Positions 28,365-37,101 are shown, counted from the stretch's first letter. The stretch is 64,000 nucleotides of DNA from Bradyrhizobium sp. CCBAU 53340 (GCF_015291645.1 NZ_CP030055.1:6820001-6884000); one strand, 5' to 3'. Numbers and translations: made by a program. The notes: generated from the letters alone by a model not told the origin.

Positions 28365-28701
28365 GGGTCATGTCTCCTGCGGTGTCGGCGTCTCAACAAG
28401 CACCAGCGGGCTGAAGTTCCCGCGCTCGTCGCAGGGCGTGACGCGCCGACCGTCATGCCCTGCCGGCGCCCGCCGGTCTTGCGTGCCAGTGCAAGCACGG
28501 CCGCCCCCCGGGAAATTACGGGGTTCTATTGTAAATCTCACACCTTGCGCTCACTTGTGCATTGCGAAAACGTGAATTGCGGTTTGGCCGAAATCCGGTA
28601 TTTTGTTCGCATACAAATGAGTTGAGCAGCCCCGAGGCACATTGCCGTGCATGGGGTTGTTTTCCGTTTTTTCCGTAAAGCCAGCGTCAGGACTGCCCAA
28701 G
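28365..28701. other. Intergenic, probable divergent promoter region
   Basis: 337 bases without a supported gene, between the glycine-zipper gene (minus) and the NTF2-like gene (plus). The part from 28530 to 28630 is AT-rich for this genome, with TTGCGAAAACGTGAATTGCG and TTTTGTTCGCATACAAATG, so promoters for the plus-strand gene probably lie here. No regulator site was identified. Confidence 0.4.
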
Positions 28702-29142
28702 ATGACAGAGCACAGCCTCTGGCGTTTCTCGCGTGCGTTGCACCGCGCGATCAACGACCGGCATTTCGAGGATATCGAGGCCCTGATCGACGAGGACGTC
28801 GAGTGGGCCATCTACGGCCCGATCGACATGTTCCCCTTCCTTGGCGCGCGCCAGGGCAAGGCGGCCGTGCTCCAGGTCATCCGCCAGCTCGCCGACAATT
28901 TCCGCGTCCGCCGCTTCGACCGCGAGAGCATCATGCTGGGTGTCGATTCCGCATCCTCGATGCTGCGCTATTCGCTCACGGCGCTGGATTCCGACAAGCC
29001 GATCAGCTTGCGCGTCGCGCAGTTCGCGCAGTTCAAGGCTGATAGGCTCATCAGCATGCGCGTGCTGGTCGACACTTTCGACCTGGTCGAACAGGCACTC
29101 GGCCGCGCCATTCATCTGCCAAAGATGACCAGCGTCGGCTGA
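28702..29142 (+). CDS. Nuclear transport factor 2 / SnoaL-like family protein
   Basis: A 146-residue protein with the NTF2-like cone fold pattern: the start RFSRALHRAINDRHFEDIEA helix, LIDEDVEWAIYGPI, GKAAVLQVIRQLADNF, and later beta strands with ESIMLG and FKADRLISMRVLVDT. Such proteins are isomerases, hydrolases or binding proteins; the active residues cannot be assigned here. The start at 28702 has AGGA about 9 bases upstream; the frame runs on to 28642 without conserved residues. Confidence 0.82.
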   Translation: MTEHSLWRFSRALHRAINDRHFEDIEALIDEDVEWAIYGPIDMFPFLGARQGKAAVLQVIRQLADNFRVRRFDRESIMLGVDSASSMLRYSLTALDSDKPISLRVAQFAQFKADRLISMRVLVDTFDLVEQALGRAIHLPKMTSVG

Positions 29143-29367
29143 GGGGGACACCAACGGGCTCCGAGAGTTCGGGACCGGTTCGACTGATGCTCCTGCGACG
29201 CGTCCTGGCCTCCAGCCCCGCCGGACGCGCATCGTGGAGATGCTCGTCATCCGGCGCGCGCGATTCGCGCGCAGCCCGTTGGTTCGTCATTTGTGATGGT
29301 GTGAGCGCCACAATTTTGCAACGATAGTTCCGCATCTTCTGCGCGAACTGGGCTTGCGGGCAAGGCA

Positions 29368-30291
29368 ATGGAATTCAAGACAGGTTTCGGCTGGATCCGG
29401 CTGCCGCTGGCGGCCGCGTTCATTTTCGGCTCAGCGTTATCAGCCCAGGCGCAGATCATTCCGCCCTTCTCCCCCCCTCCGGCCGCGACCGCGCCTGACG
29501 AGGATGCCGACGAGGTCGCCGAGGCGACCCCCGACGTCAACGACGTCGACGTGCTCAAGGGCATCGACGTCGACAAGCTCGACTGGAGCCAGCTCGCCAT
29601 CGACGCCGGCACGCTCAACGACATCATCGCCGCCAAGAAACGCGCCAAGGCCGCGGCCAAGGATGGCATGGACTGGGCGACCAACGCCAACGCCAACGGC
29701 TCCTCGGCCGTGACCGTGAAGCAGTCGGTGTCCCCGTTCTGGGACACCCGCGTCGGCGCCGACATGACCGTGACGAAAGAGCCGACCACGATGTCGGAGC
29801 TGCTGGCGGAGAAGGCCGCCAATGGCGGCAACCTGCCGCAATCCTCCGGCAGCGCCTGGGCCGCCGCGACCGCGCCGGGCGCGGGCGTGATCTGGGACAA
29901 GACGGCGGTCGAAGCCCGCGTCGATCCCGGCTCTGAACAGAGCAAGCTCGGGGCCTCGCTGACCAAATCGGTGCCGCTGTCGGGCGACACGTCGCTGACG
30001 CTCCAGAACGGCTACAGCGTCAACCAGCAGGGCACCACGGCGCTGCCCGGCGTCGGCGGCCACGTCACCCGCAACTACGAGACCGACCAGTCGGCCAAGG
30101 TCACCCTCACCGACACTGGCACCAGCATCAGCGCCGCCCGGACCCTGTCGACCAACGACGACAAATGGCTGGGCAAGGTCGGCGCGGAACAGAAGCTGTT
30201 CGACAACGTCACGGTCTCCGGCTCGGTCGGCGAGACCTCGCAAGGTGCGATCAACAAGAGCGTGACGGCCGGTTTCAAGAAGAGCTGGTGA
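29368..30291 (+). CDS. Secreted hypothetical protein, beta-rich
   Basis: A 307-residue protein with a signal peptide (cleavage after LSAQAQ) and a Pro/Asp/Glu-rich linker (PPPAATAPDEDADEVAEA) before the main domain. The C-terminal half has alternating polar/hydrophobic strands in repeated form (GASLTKSVPLSGDTSLTLQN, then AKVTLTDTGTSISA, KVGAEQKLFDNVTVSGSVG) and ends FKKSW with an aromatic last residue, as in outer-membrane or fibre-like beta proteins. I do not recognise its function. The same arrangement occurs in related genomes as far as I recall. Confidence 0.75.
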   Translation: MEFKTGFGWIRLPLAAAFIFGSALSAQAQIIPPFSPPPAATAPDEDADEVAEATPDVNDVDVLKGIDVDKLDWSQLAIDAGTLNDIIAAKKRAKAAAKDGMDWATNANANGSSAVTVKQSVSPFWDTRVGADMTVTKEPTTMSELLAEKAANGGNLPQSSGSAWAAATAPGAGVIWDKTAVEARVDPGSEQSKLGASLTKSVPLSGDTSLTLQNGYSVNQQGTTALPGVGGHVTRNYETDQSAKVTLTDTGTSISAARTLSTNDDKWLGKVGAEQKLFDNVTVSGSVGETSQGAINKSVTAGFKKSW

Positions 30292-30462
30292 GCCTTCTTT
30301 AGACTTCCCTAACCATACGCCACGGCAAGGCCCCCGAATGGTCCGCCCTTGCCGCATCTCGGCCCTGTTGCGGTCAAAATCGGACGCCCAGATGCCCCGG
30401 CCTGACACACATCGTCGTGCGGGGGACACTCGCGCTGCGCTCAACGCGAACAGGGGAATACG

Positions 30463-30885
30463 ATGAACGCCATCCGCCCGGAAAAGATCGAAGCCACCGA
30501 GACCGAAACGGTCGACAGCAATCTCGCCGCCGTGACGGAAGTCGAAGCCGGCATCCGCGATTTCGTCCGCAACGACATCGCCTATCTGCGACGGCCGGCT
30601 GCGACCACCACCGATGCGCCGCCGCTCGATCCGAGCGCGGAAGCCACCGTCACCAACGTCAACTCGCTGATCCAGCGCGTCGCCGGCACCTCGCTCGCGG
30701 AGATCGAGAATCTGATCTCCGAGCTGGAGAGCCTGCGCGACCTGCTCCATGCCGAAGGCCAGCGCGTCCAGCGCGAGATCTCGGGCTATGCCCAGCTCAG
30801 CCAGGCCGCGATGAAGTCGACGCGCATGATCGCCGACAACGTCGCCCAGTGGAAGCGCGCCGCCGACGGCCTGCGCAACAGCTGA
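30463..30885 (+). CDS. Hypothetical helical protein
   Basis: A 140-residue soluble protein with a Glu/Thr-rich N-terminus and long amphipathic helices: AEIENLISELESLRDLLHAE and QREISGYAQLSQAAMKSTRM are probable coiled coils. No signal or membrane segment. A strong terminator follows 23 bases after the stop. Looks like a conserved Bradyrhizobium protein; function unknown. Confidence 0.75.
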   Translation: MNAIRPEKIEATETETVDSNLAAVTEVEAGIRDFVRNDIAYLRRPAATTTDAPPLDPSAEATVTNVNSLIQRVAGTSLAEIENLISELESLRDLLHAEGQRVQREISGYAQLSQAAMKSTRMIADNVAQWKRAADGLRNS

Positions 30886-30908
30886 TCGGACGTCTCAAGC
30901 GTCACCAG

Positions 30909-30947
30909 CCGCCGCGTTCCGAAAGGAACGCGGCGGTTTTGATTTTT
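30909..30947 (+). terminator. Rho-independent terminator
   Basis: A perfect 12-bp stem CCGCCGCGTTCC / GGAACGCGGCGG around a GAAA tetraloop (30909-30936), followed by TTTTGATTTTT. It ends the transcript of the helical protein gene at 30463-30885. Confidence 0.95.
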
Positions 30948-30950
30948 CGG

Positions 30951-31072
30951 GTCCCGGGGTCTCGTGCCCCGGACACGGTGCGGCACGCATGAATATGTGA
31001 CGCGCTGGGTCCCGGCTCTGCGCAGCAGCGCAAGAGCGCTGCAGCGCGTCCGGGACACGAGACCCAGCCTTG
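30951..31072. repeat. Inverted repeat, CTCGTGCCCCGGAC / GTCCGGGACACGAG type
   Basis: GTCTCGTGCCCCGGACAC near 30959 and CGTCCGGGACACGAGAC ending at 31072 are complementary, with TGGGTCCCGGCTCTGCGCAG as the inner repeat. Same family as 33086-33198 and 39851-39990. Confidence 0.85.
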
Positions 31073-31147
31073 AACCCCCCGCCCCGCCGCGGCGACCAAT
31101 GCCAAGCGCCCATGCCAGTAACGGCTAAGGCCTCGGGGACATCTCAC

Positions 31148-31285
31148 ATGGAAAGCATTCGGCCCGATACCACGGACCCGATACCGCTGCGGCCGGCGCC
31201 GAACCAGTTCGGCACTATCATGCTGCGCTTTGTCGGTCTGCTGGCGGTTGCGATCGCGATTCTCGCATTGGTCTATAGCCGCTGA
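31148..31285 (+). CDS. Very small membrane protein, 45 residues
   Basis: A polar N-terminus (MESIRPDTTDPIPLRPAPNQ) followed by one transmembrane helix (MLRFVGLLAVAIAILALVY) and SR. GGGGA lies 8 bases upstream of the ATG. Converges with another small membrane gene 60 bases downstream on the minus strand. Function unknown. Confidence 0.65.
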   Translation: MESIRPDTTDPIPLRPAPNQFGTIMLRFVGLLAVAIAILALVYSR

Positions 31286-31345
31286 GGCCGGAGGCCGCGG
31301 CCCCGCGCGGAGGCCACTTCGTGGCCGCGTGGAGTAAACAAGCTC

Positions 31346-31492
31346 TTAACGGCTCGCGTCGACCGTCGAGGCTTCCAGGGTGTAGGCGCCGTCGGCGTAG
31401 CTCTTCACCACGATACCGGCCACCAGCATCACAGCCAGCGTCGCGGTAGCGAAGATAAATCCGACCAATTTGAGTGCGCCGCGGTCTGCCAT
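31346..31492 (-). CDS. Very small membrane protein, 48 residues
   Basis: Encodes MADRGALKLVGFIFATATLA with a single transmembrane helix extending to about residue 30, then a short periplasmic tail (KSYADGAYTLEASTVDASR). GGGGA lies about 8 bases upstream of the ATG at 31492, which is preferred over the longer frame from 31561. It faces the 45-residue gene in the opposite direction. Function unknown; I believe such genes are conserved in Bradyrhizobium. Confidence 0.65.
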   Translation of the reverse strand: MADRGALKLVGFIFATATLAVMLVAGIVVKSYADGAYTLEASTVDASR

Positions 31493-31692
31493 TGTGCTCG
31501 TCCCCTGTCCTCTGCCCAGTTCGTTCAAATAGACAGCGACAGGTTCATAATTGGTTAGCAACTCGATGGTTCCGGCAACTGCTTGGTGAGCCGCCGACCA
31601 TCTCGGGACGGCTTATGGCAGCCGCCCCGAATCGCGTCCATAGCGCGCGGGCAACACTCGCGCTCATTTCAGCCGTTCATACTGGAACTGGT

Positions 31693-32175
31693 CTAACCGC
31701 CCTTGCTCCGCATCGGCACGAAGGCGCTGGCGGTGATGGAATAGACGTCCTCGCCGCGCTGATTGGTGCCGGTGGTGCGGGCCGTCAAAATGCCCCAGCC
31801 GGGACGCGAGGCGGAGCTGCGCTTGTCGATGACGACGTTGGAATAGCTGATGGTATCGCCGGCAAGCACCGGCTTGATCCAGCGCAGGTCGCGAAAGCCC
31901 GGCGACGGACCCCACACCGCGACCTCCTCGCCGCGCGCAGCGGTTTCGCGCGCCAGGCGTTGGCCATCAGCGACAAGCAGGCTCATGCAGGCCGAGCCGA
32001 CATGCCAGCCGGAGGCAGCCAAGCCGCCGAACAGCGAGTTCTTGCCCTCCTCCTCGTCGAGGTGAAAGCGCTGCGGATCGAATTTGGCCGCGAAAGCCTT
32101 GATGGACTCCGCCGTGAACGTATAGGCGCCGATCTCGCGCTGCTGGCCGATCTCGATATCCTCGAAGAACCGCAT
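31693..32175 (-). CDS. MaoC-like hotdog dehydratase, second of a pair
   Basis: A 160-residue single-hotdog protein of the MaoC / (R)-enoyl-CoA hydratase family: MRFFEDIEIGQQREIGAYTF, then the active-site region AAKFDPQRFHLDEE (the Asp-His pair of the hydratase motif), GLAASGWHVGSACMSLL, and a late DRRSS-like KRSSASRPGWG loop. It would hydrate an enoyl-CoA. It overlaps the upstream MaoC gene by one base (TGATG), so they are made together and perhaps form a heterodimer. Confidence 0.87.
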   Translation of the reverse strand: MRFFEDIEIGQQREIGAYTFTAESIKAFAAKFDPQRFHLDEEEGKNSLFGGLAASGWHVGSACMSLLVADGQRLARETAARGEEVAVWGPSPGFRDLRWIKPVLAGDTISYSNVVIDKRSSASRPGWGILTARTTGTNQRGEDVYSITASAFVPMRSKGG

Positions 32176-32627
32176 CAGACCGCTCCCGCGCGCCGCTCGA
32201 TCAGGATCGGCGAGGTCATCTCGGCGAGCGCTTCGCCCCTGGCGTTGCGCGCGGTGCATTTGAACTTGACGATGCCGAGGTTGGGCCGGCTCTTCGAGGC
32301 GCGCGCCTCAAGCACGTCGACATCGAGCGTCAGGTCGTCTCCCGGCCTGAGCGGCGAGAGCCAGCGCACCTCGTCGACGCCGGGCGATCCCAGCGACGCC
32401 GCGCGGGTGATGAAGCCGTCGGCCATCATCCGCATCATCAGCGAGCAGAGGTGCCAGCCCGAGCCGGACAGGCCGCGCAGCATGCTGTTACTGGCCGCCT
32501 CCTCGTCGAGGTGCATCGGCTGCGGATCGAACTCGGCGGCGAAGGCCAAAATCTCGTCGCGGGTGACGTGGCGCGGGCCAAACGTTCCATACCGGCCGGC
32601 CGGGAAATCTTCGAAGGTCAGGGTCAT
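32175..32627 (-). CDS. MaoC-like hotdog dehydratase, first of a pair
   Basis: A 150-residue hotdog protein homologous to its downstream neighbour: LTFEDFPAGRYGTFGPRHVT, the motif AAEFDPQPMHLDEEAA with the catalytic Asp and His, GLSGSGWHLCSLMMRMM, and KSRPNLGIVKFKC. The start at 32627 precedes the conserved N-terminus; a frame from 32699 adds 24 non-conserved residues. Substrate is probably an acyl-CoA intermediate; which pathway is not shown by the context. Confidence 0.87.
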   Translation of the reverse strand: MTLTFEDFPAGRYGTFGPRHVTRDEILAFAAEFDPQPMHLDEEAASNSMLRGLSGSGWHLCSLMMRMMADGFITRAASLGSPGVDEVRWLSPLRPGDDLTLDVDVLEARASKSRPNLGIVKFKCTARNARGEALAEMTSPILIERRAGAV

Positions 32628-32787
32628 CTTGGAAAAAGCTTTGCGGGAAGGACAGATTGTGGCCGCACTTTGCGGCAATCTCAACCCGCCGGCTCGCATG
32701 GCTCGTGCTACATTCGGCGAGTCGGGCTAAACCTGCCTCATTGTCGAGATGACACGGCCGGCGGCACGATCTGCCCGGGGGAGAGAG

Positions 32788-33084
32788 ATGTTTTCATTCA
32801 GCGATCTGTTTCAATGGGACCGCTTCATCACGCCGACGATCATCAAGACCTTCTACTGGCTGGTGATCGGCGTGATCTGCCTGTTCGGCCTCTCCGGAAT
32901 CTTTGCCGGCCTCACCGCGATGGCGATCAGCCCGTTCGCCGGCTTCCTGGTGGTGCTGGAGTCGATCGCCGGCGTCGTCGTCGGCGTGGTGTTCTCGCGC
33001 ATCGCCGCGGAATTGATCCTGATCGTGTTCCGCATCAACGAGCATCTCGGCGCGATCAGGGATCAGGGCGGCGGGGTACGGTAA
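32788..33084 (+). CDS. DUF4282 domain membrane protein
   Basis: A 98-residue protein starting FSFSDLFQWDRFITPTIIKT, the family hallmark, with two transmembrane helices (YWLVIGVICLFGLSGIFAGL and GFLVVLESIAGVVVGVVF) and the conserved SRIAAELILIVFRINEHL cytoplasmic end. The start at 32788 has GGGGGAGAG upstream. Function unknown. Divergent from the MaoC pair. Confidence 0.92.
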   Translation: MFSFSDLFQWDRFITPTIIKTFYWLVIGVICLFGLSGIFAGLTAMAISPFAGFLVVLESIAGVVVGVVFSRIAAELILIVFRINEHLGAIRDQGGGVR

Positions 33085-33085
33085 G

Positions 33086-33198
33086 GTCCGTGTCCCGGAC
33101 GCGACGCAGAGCCGGGACCCATGCATCCGCAATCAAGATCCTGGGCCCCGGCTCCGCAGCGCTGAAGAAGCGCTGCGCTGCGTCCGGGGCACGAGACC
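33086..33198. repeat. Inverted repeat, GTCCCGGAC / GTCCGGGGC type
   Basis: GTGTCCCGGACGCGACGCAG pairs with CTGCGTCCGGGGCACGAGAC (to 33198), with GGGCCCCGGCTCC / GAGCCGGGACCC in the middle. Same family as 30951 and 39851. Lies between the DUF4282 stop and the ychF stop. Confidence 0.85.
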
Positions 33199-33201
33199 GT
33201 C

Positions 33202-34299
33202 TTACGTATTAAACCTGAAATGCATCACGTCGCCGTCAGCGACGACGTATTCCTTGCCTTCGAGGCGCAGCTTGCCGGCATCGCGCGCACCGGCTTCGCC
33301 GCCAAGCGCGACATAGTCCTCATAGGCGATGGTCTCGGCGCGAATAAAGCCCTTTTCGAAGTCGGTGTGGATCACACCGGCCGCGCCCGGCGCCTTGGTG
33401 CCGCGATGGATGGTCCAGGCCCGCGCTTCCTTCGGGCCCACCGTGAAATAGGTGATGAGGTTGAGCAGCGTGTAGCCGGCACGGATCAGGCGATCGAGAC
33501 CGGCCTCTTCCAGGCCCAGCGTCTCCAGGAAGTCGGCGCGCTCCTCGCGCGAGATCGTCGCGATCTCGGATTCGATCTTGGCGGAGATGACGACGGCAAC
33601 CGCGCCCTCCTTCGCAGCCTGCTCCTCGACCGCCTTGGAGAAGGCGTTGCCGGTCGCGGCCGAACCTTCCTCGACGTTGCAGACGTACAGCACCGGCTTG
33701 GACGAGAGCAGGCCGAGCATCGAGAAGGCGCGTTCCTCTTCCGGCTTGCGCTCGACGAGCCGCGCCGGCTTGCCGTCACGCAGCAGCACCAGCGTGCGGT
33801 TGACGAGGTCGAGCTGCTCCTTGGCGTCCTTGTCGTTGCCCTTGACCTTTTTGGTCAGGTTGTCGACGCGCTTCTCGAGGCTGTCGAGGTCGGCGAGCAT
33901 CAGCTCGGTCTCGATAGTCTCGATGTCGGCGAGCGGGGCGATCTTGCCCTCGACATGAGTAATGTCGGAATCCTCGAAACAGCGCACCACATGCGCAATG
34001 GCGTCGACCTCGCGGATGTTGGCGAGGAACTGATTGCCGAGGCCTTCGCCCTTGGAAGCGCCGCGCACGAGGCCAGCGATGTCGACGAAGGTCAGCCGGG
34101 TCGGGATGATCTGGCCCGACTTGGCGATCGCCGCGAGCTTGTCGAGCCTGGGATCGGGCACCGCGACCTCGCCGACGTTGGGCTCGATGGTGCAGAACGG
34201 ATAGTTCGCGGCCTGCGCCGCGGCCGTCTCGGTCAGCGCGTTGAACAAGGTCGACTTGCCGACATTGGGCAATCCGACGATTCCGCATTTGAATCCCAC
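33202..34299 (-). CDS. ychF: Redox-regulated ATPase YchF (OBG family)
   Basis: A 365-residue ribosome-associated ATPase. P-loop GLPNVGKSTLFNA, switch II DIAGLVRGASKGEGLGNQF, and a changed G4 (NVEE in CNVEEGS) that makes YchF bind ATP instead of GTP. The C-terminal TGS domain ends in VADGDVMHFRFNT. It sits 4 bases after pth and after rplY, the order seen in many proteobacteria. Negative regulator of the oxidative stress response in E. coli. Confidence 0.97.
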   Translation of the reverse strand: MGFKCGIVGLPNVGKSTLFNALTETAAAQAANYPFCTIEPNVGEVAVPDPRLDKLAAIAKSGQIIPTRLTFVDIAGLVRGASKGEGLGNQFLANIREVDAIAHVVRCFEDSDITHVEGKIAPLADIETIETELMLADLDSLEKRVDNLTKKVKGNDKDAKEQLDLVNRTLVLLRDGKPARLVERKPEEERAFSMLGLLSSKPVLYVCNVEEGSAATGNAFSKAVEEQAAKEGAVAVVISAKIESEIATISREERADFLETLGLEEAGLDRLIRAGYTLLNLITYFTVGPKEARAWTIHRGTKAPGAAGVIHTDFEKGFIRAETIAYEDYVALGGEAGARDAGKLRLEGKEYVVADGDVMHFRFNT

Positions 34300-34303
34300 G
34301 AGC

Positions 34304-34909
34304 CTATTCCTTGCCGTTCTCGTCCTTGGTCAAAAATCCCTTCGCCTGCATCGCAAGATGCACCCTGTTGGCGAAGGTCGCGTCCGTGCCTTTGGCGATC
34401 AGCGCGGCATGCTCGGCCACCGCGTCGCAGAGCGTCATCACCCACTCATTGTCGGCCTTGGCGAAGTCCGACAGCACGTGGCCGTGCACCATCTCCTTGA
34501 CGCCGGGGTGACCGATGCCGAGCCTGACACGGCGATACTCGTTGCCGATATGCGCGGAGATCGAACGCAGGCCGTTGTGGCCGGCGATGCCGCCGCCGAT
34601 CTTCACCCGCACCTTGCCCGGCGGCAGTTCGAGCTCGTCGTGAAACACCGTGGTGTCGCCGGGCACGATCTTAAAGAAGCTCGCCGCCTCCTGAACGCTG
34701 CGGCCGGACTCGTTCATGTAGGTCGTGGGCTTGAGCAGGATCACGCGCTCAGGCCCGAGCGTGCCTTCCGAGGTCTCGCCCTGAAACCTGCGGCGCCATG
34801 GTGCGAAACCATGACGCCGCGCAATCTCGTCGACGGCCATGAAGCCGATATTGTGCCGGTTACGTGCGTATTTCGCGCCGGGATTGCCGAGCCCAACAAA
34901 GAGTCGCAT
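34304..34909 (-). CDS. pth: Peptidyl-tRNA hydrolase
   Basis: A 201-residue enzyme that frees tRNA from stalled peptidyl-tRNA. Catalytic residues: Asn9 in GLGNPG, His19 in RNRHNIGF, and the Asp in [22 protein letters not shown] is the other signature. The C-terminus ends in a charged tail KDENGKE. It lies between rplY and ychF and is likely co-transcribed with both. Confidence 0.97.
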   Translation of the reverse strand: MRLFVGLGNPGAKYARNRHNIGFMAVDEIARRHGFAPWRRRFQGETSEGTLGPERVILLKPTTYMNESGRSVQEAASFFKIVPGDTTVFHDELELPPGKVRVKIGGGIAGHNGLRSISAHIGNEYRRVRLGIGHPGVKEMVHGHVLSDFAKADNEWVMTLCDAVAEHAALIAKGTDATFANRVHLAMQAKGFLTKDENGKE

Positions 34910-34970
34910 GACGCGGCGCGCCCCTCAGCCAGCGCGCGATCAGGGATCACGCGCCGGCTCTCTTGAGAGA

Positions 34971-35702
34971 TTACTTCTTCTTGTCGCCGCCAGCCGGAGC
35001 CTTGGCAGCAGCCGCCGGAGCCGCAGCGCCCGCAGCCGGAGCCGCAGCGCCAGCCGCCGGAGCAGCAGCGCCCGCCGCCGGAGCCGCACCACCAGCAGCA
35101 GCTGCTGCAGCCGCGGCCTTCTGCTCTTCGGCGTAGCCGGACGGCGGCACGATGGTGACGAGGGTCGCGTCCTCACGGGTCAGCGCCTTCACGCCGGCCG
35201 GCAGCTTGACGTCAGCCAGATGCAGGGAGTGACCGATTTCCAGCGAGCCGACATCGGCCTCGATGTATTGCGGAATGTTCTCGACACCGCATTCGAGCTC
35301 GATCGCGTGGGCGACGATGTTGACCGTGCCGCCGCGCTTCACGCCGGGCGAGCCTTCCGCCTTCACGACATGCAGCGGGACGCTGATGCGGATGGTGGCG
35401 CCTTCGCCGAGACGCATGAAGTCGACGTGGATCGGGAAGTCCTTGACCGGATCAAGGTGGTAGTCGCGCGGAATCACGCGATGCTTCTTGCCATCGAGGT
35501 CGATGTCGACCAGCGTGGTCAGGAACCGGCCGGCGAGGATGCGCTGGCGCAGCTCGCGATCTGCAATCGAGATCGTGACGGGGGGCTGGTTGTTACCATA
35601 GATCACTCCGGGCACTCTCCCGGCGCGACGCTCAGCCCGGGCGGCCCCCTTGCCGCTCTTCGGACGTGCGGTCGCCTTCAATTCCTTGACGGTCGTCGCC
35701 AT
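34971..35702 (-). CDS. rplY: 50S ribosomal protein L25 / general stress protein Ctc
   Basis: A 243-residue L25 of the long Ctc form, binding 5S rRNA. The N-terminal L25 domain runs from KELKATARPKSGKGAARA through VPGVIYGN, then the beta domain with VPLHVVKAEGSPGVKRG. The last 50 residues are an Ala/Pro/Gly-rich tail built from repeats of PAAGAAA, ending in GGDKKK, an unusual low-complexity extension. In the order rplY-pth-ychF; prs, which is often directly upstream, is instead at 40976 on the other strand. Confidence 0.96.
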   Translation of the reverse strand: MATTVKELKATARPKSGKGAARAERRAGRVPGVIYGNNQPPVTISIADRELRQRILAGRFLTTLVDIDLDGKKHRVIPRDYHLDPVKDFPIHVDFMRLGEGATIRISVPLHVVKAEGSPGVKRGGTVNIVAHAIELECGVENIPQYIEADVGSLEIGHSLHLADVKLPAGVKALTREDATLVTIVPPSGYAEEQKAAAAAAAAGGAAPAAGAAAPAAGAAAPAAGAAAPAAAAKAPAGGDKKK

Positions 35703-35860
35703 AGTCTAAGTCCTTGTTTTTGCAAAAGTTAATGGGCCGCAGCGCGGCCCATGGCATGGTTCGCAGCAAGCCTCCAGGGGTGCGGGGGCCGCGAACGTGG
35801 CGGGCTTTTACCCGGAAGATGCGGAAATGACAAGGAGAATGGGCTGGTAACCCGGGGTTC

Positions 35861-35888
35861 CTACCCTCCCCTGGAGGGGGAGGGTAAG
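35861..35888. repeat. Palindrome CTACCCTCCCC / GGGGAGGGTAAG
   Basis: CTACCCTCCCCTGGAGGGGG and AGGGTAAG form a stem around the centre. The right half also flanks the IS at 1161-1180. Located just past the stop of the UbiK-like gene (minus strand). Confidence 0.75.
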
Positions 35889-35897
35889 AAGGGCGCC

Positions 35898-36149
35898 CTA
35901 CCCGCCGAGCTTGGCCTCCAGCGCGGCGATGCGCGCCTTCAGGGCTTCGTTCTCCTCGCGCGCCAGGCGGGCCATGTCCTTGACCGCCTCGAACTCCTCG
36001 CGCTTGACCAGATCCATGTCGCGCAGGAACTTCTCCGCCTGCGTCCGCATCACCGTGTCGAACTCGCGCTTGACGCCCTGGGCGGCGCCGGCAGCGTCGT
36101 TCATCATGCGGCCGATCTCGTCGAAAAACCGGTTGGTGGTCTGGGTCAT
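35898..36149 (-). CDS. Accessory factor UbiK family protein (BMFP domain)
   Basis: An 83-residue, mainly helical protein: RFFDEIGRMMNDAAGAAQGV, REFDTVMRTQAEKFLRD, and the C-terminal coiled coil REEFEAVKDMARLAREEN and LKARIAALEAKL, which match the BMFP/UbiK family. In E. coli UbiK binds UbiJ and aids ubiquinone synthesis and membrane fusion in vitro. The start at 36149 has AGGAGA 5 bases upstream; the long frame to 36248 is not conserved. Confidence 0.87.
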   Translation of the reverse strand: MTQTTNRFFDEIGRMMNDAAGAAQGVKREFDTVMRTQAEKFLRDMDLVKREEFEAVKDMARLAREENEALKARIAALEAKLGG

Positions 36150-36342
36150 GGCGGTCTCCTGATCGGTCTCTCGATGGGTCTCTTGGCGGCCGATAAACTT
36201 TGCGCGAACGCGCGAAAAGACAATGGCAATCCGCGGAGGCTGGTTCAAGACCTACGCGGCGGTATCCTTGTCATGCCCCGGTTTCCTTGCAATCGTATTC
36301 AACGTCCCTGCATAACAAGAATCACACGGCGGAACGCAAGAC

Positions 36343-37086
36343 ATGATCGAGCAGCAGATCGCAATTCCCACCAAGGACGGCCACACCGCAACCTTCATCG
36401 TCCATCCCGAGCGTGGCGGACCGTTCCCGGTCATCCTGTTCTACATGGACGCGCCGGCGATCCGCGAAGAGCTGCGCGACATGGCGCGCCGCCTTGCGAC
36501 CTCGGGCTATTACGTGATGCTGCCGAACCTCTATTACCGCTCCGGCGTGATGGAGCTCGGCGCGCTGCCGGCCGACCCGAATGCGCCGGAGCGCAAGCGC
36601 ATGTTCGCGCTGATGGGCTCGCTCACGATTCCCTTGATCATGGACGACACGCGCGCGCTGCTCACCTATGCCGAGGGGCAGACCGCTGCGAACACCAAGA
36701 TCATCGGCACCGTCGGCTATTGCATGAGCGGCCGCTACGCCGTGAACGCGGCCACGCACTTCCCTGAGCGCGTCAAGGCGGCTGCCTCGATCTACGGCAC
36801 GCAGCTTGCGACCGACCAGGACGACAGCCCGCATCTCGCGGCAAGTAAGACAAAAGCCGAACTCTATTTCGCCTGCGCCGAGACCGACATCTATGCGCCG
36901 ACCGAGATCATCGAGAAGGTCAAGCAGGGCATGAGCAGTGCCAAGGACGGAGCTAAGGCCGAGGTCGAGATCTATCCCGGCACCCATCACGGCTTCGCCT
37001 TCCCCAAGCGTCCGGTCTATGACCGCGACGCCGCCGAGCGGCATTGGGGGCGGCTGCTGGCGCTCTATCGCCGCAATCTTGTTTAA
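36343..37086 (+). CDS. Dienelactone hydrolase family protein
   Basis: A 247-residue alpha/beta hydrolase. The nucleophile is Cys127 in GTVGYCMSGRYA, and the catalytic His216 lies in THHGFAFP; the Asp of the triad is in the TDIYAP stretch. The use of Cys as nucleophile is typical of dienelactone hydrolases, which open the lactone ring in chlorocatechol breakdown; many bacterial relatives act on unknown esters. Single gene upstream of lgt with a 12-15 bp gap, possibly co-transcribed. Confidence 0.9.
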   Translation: MIEQQIAIPTKDGHTATFIVHPERGGPFPVILFYMDAPAIREELRDMARRLATSGYYVMLPNLYYRSGVMELGALPADPNAPERKRMFALMGSLTIPLIMDDTRALLTYAEGQTAANTKIIGTVGYCMSGRYAVNAATHFPERVKAAASIYGTQLATDQDDSPHLAASKTKAELYFACAETDIYAPTEIIEKVKQGMSSAKDGAKAEVEIYPGTHHGFAFPKRPVYDRDAAERHWGRLLALYRRNLV

Positions 37087-37101
37087 ATCTAGAAGGCCTT
37101 G

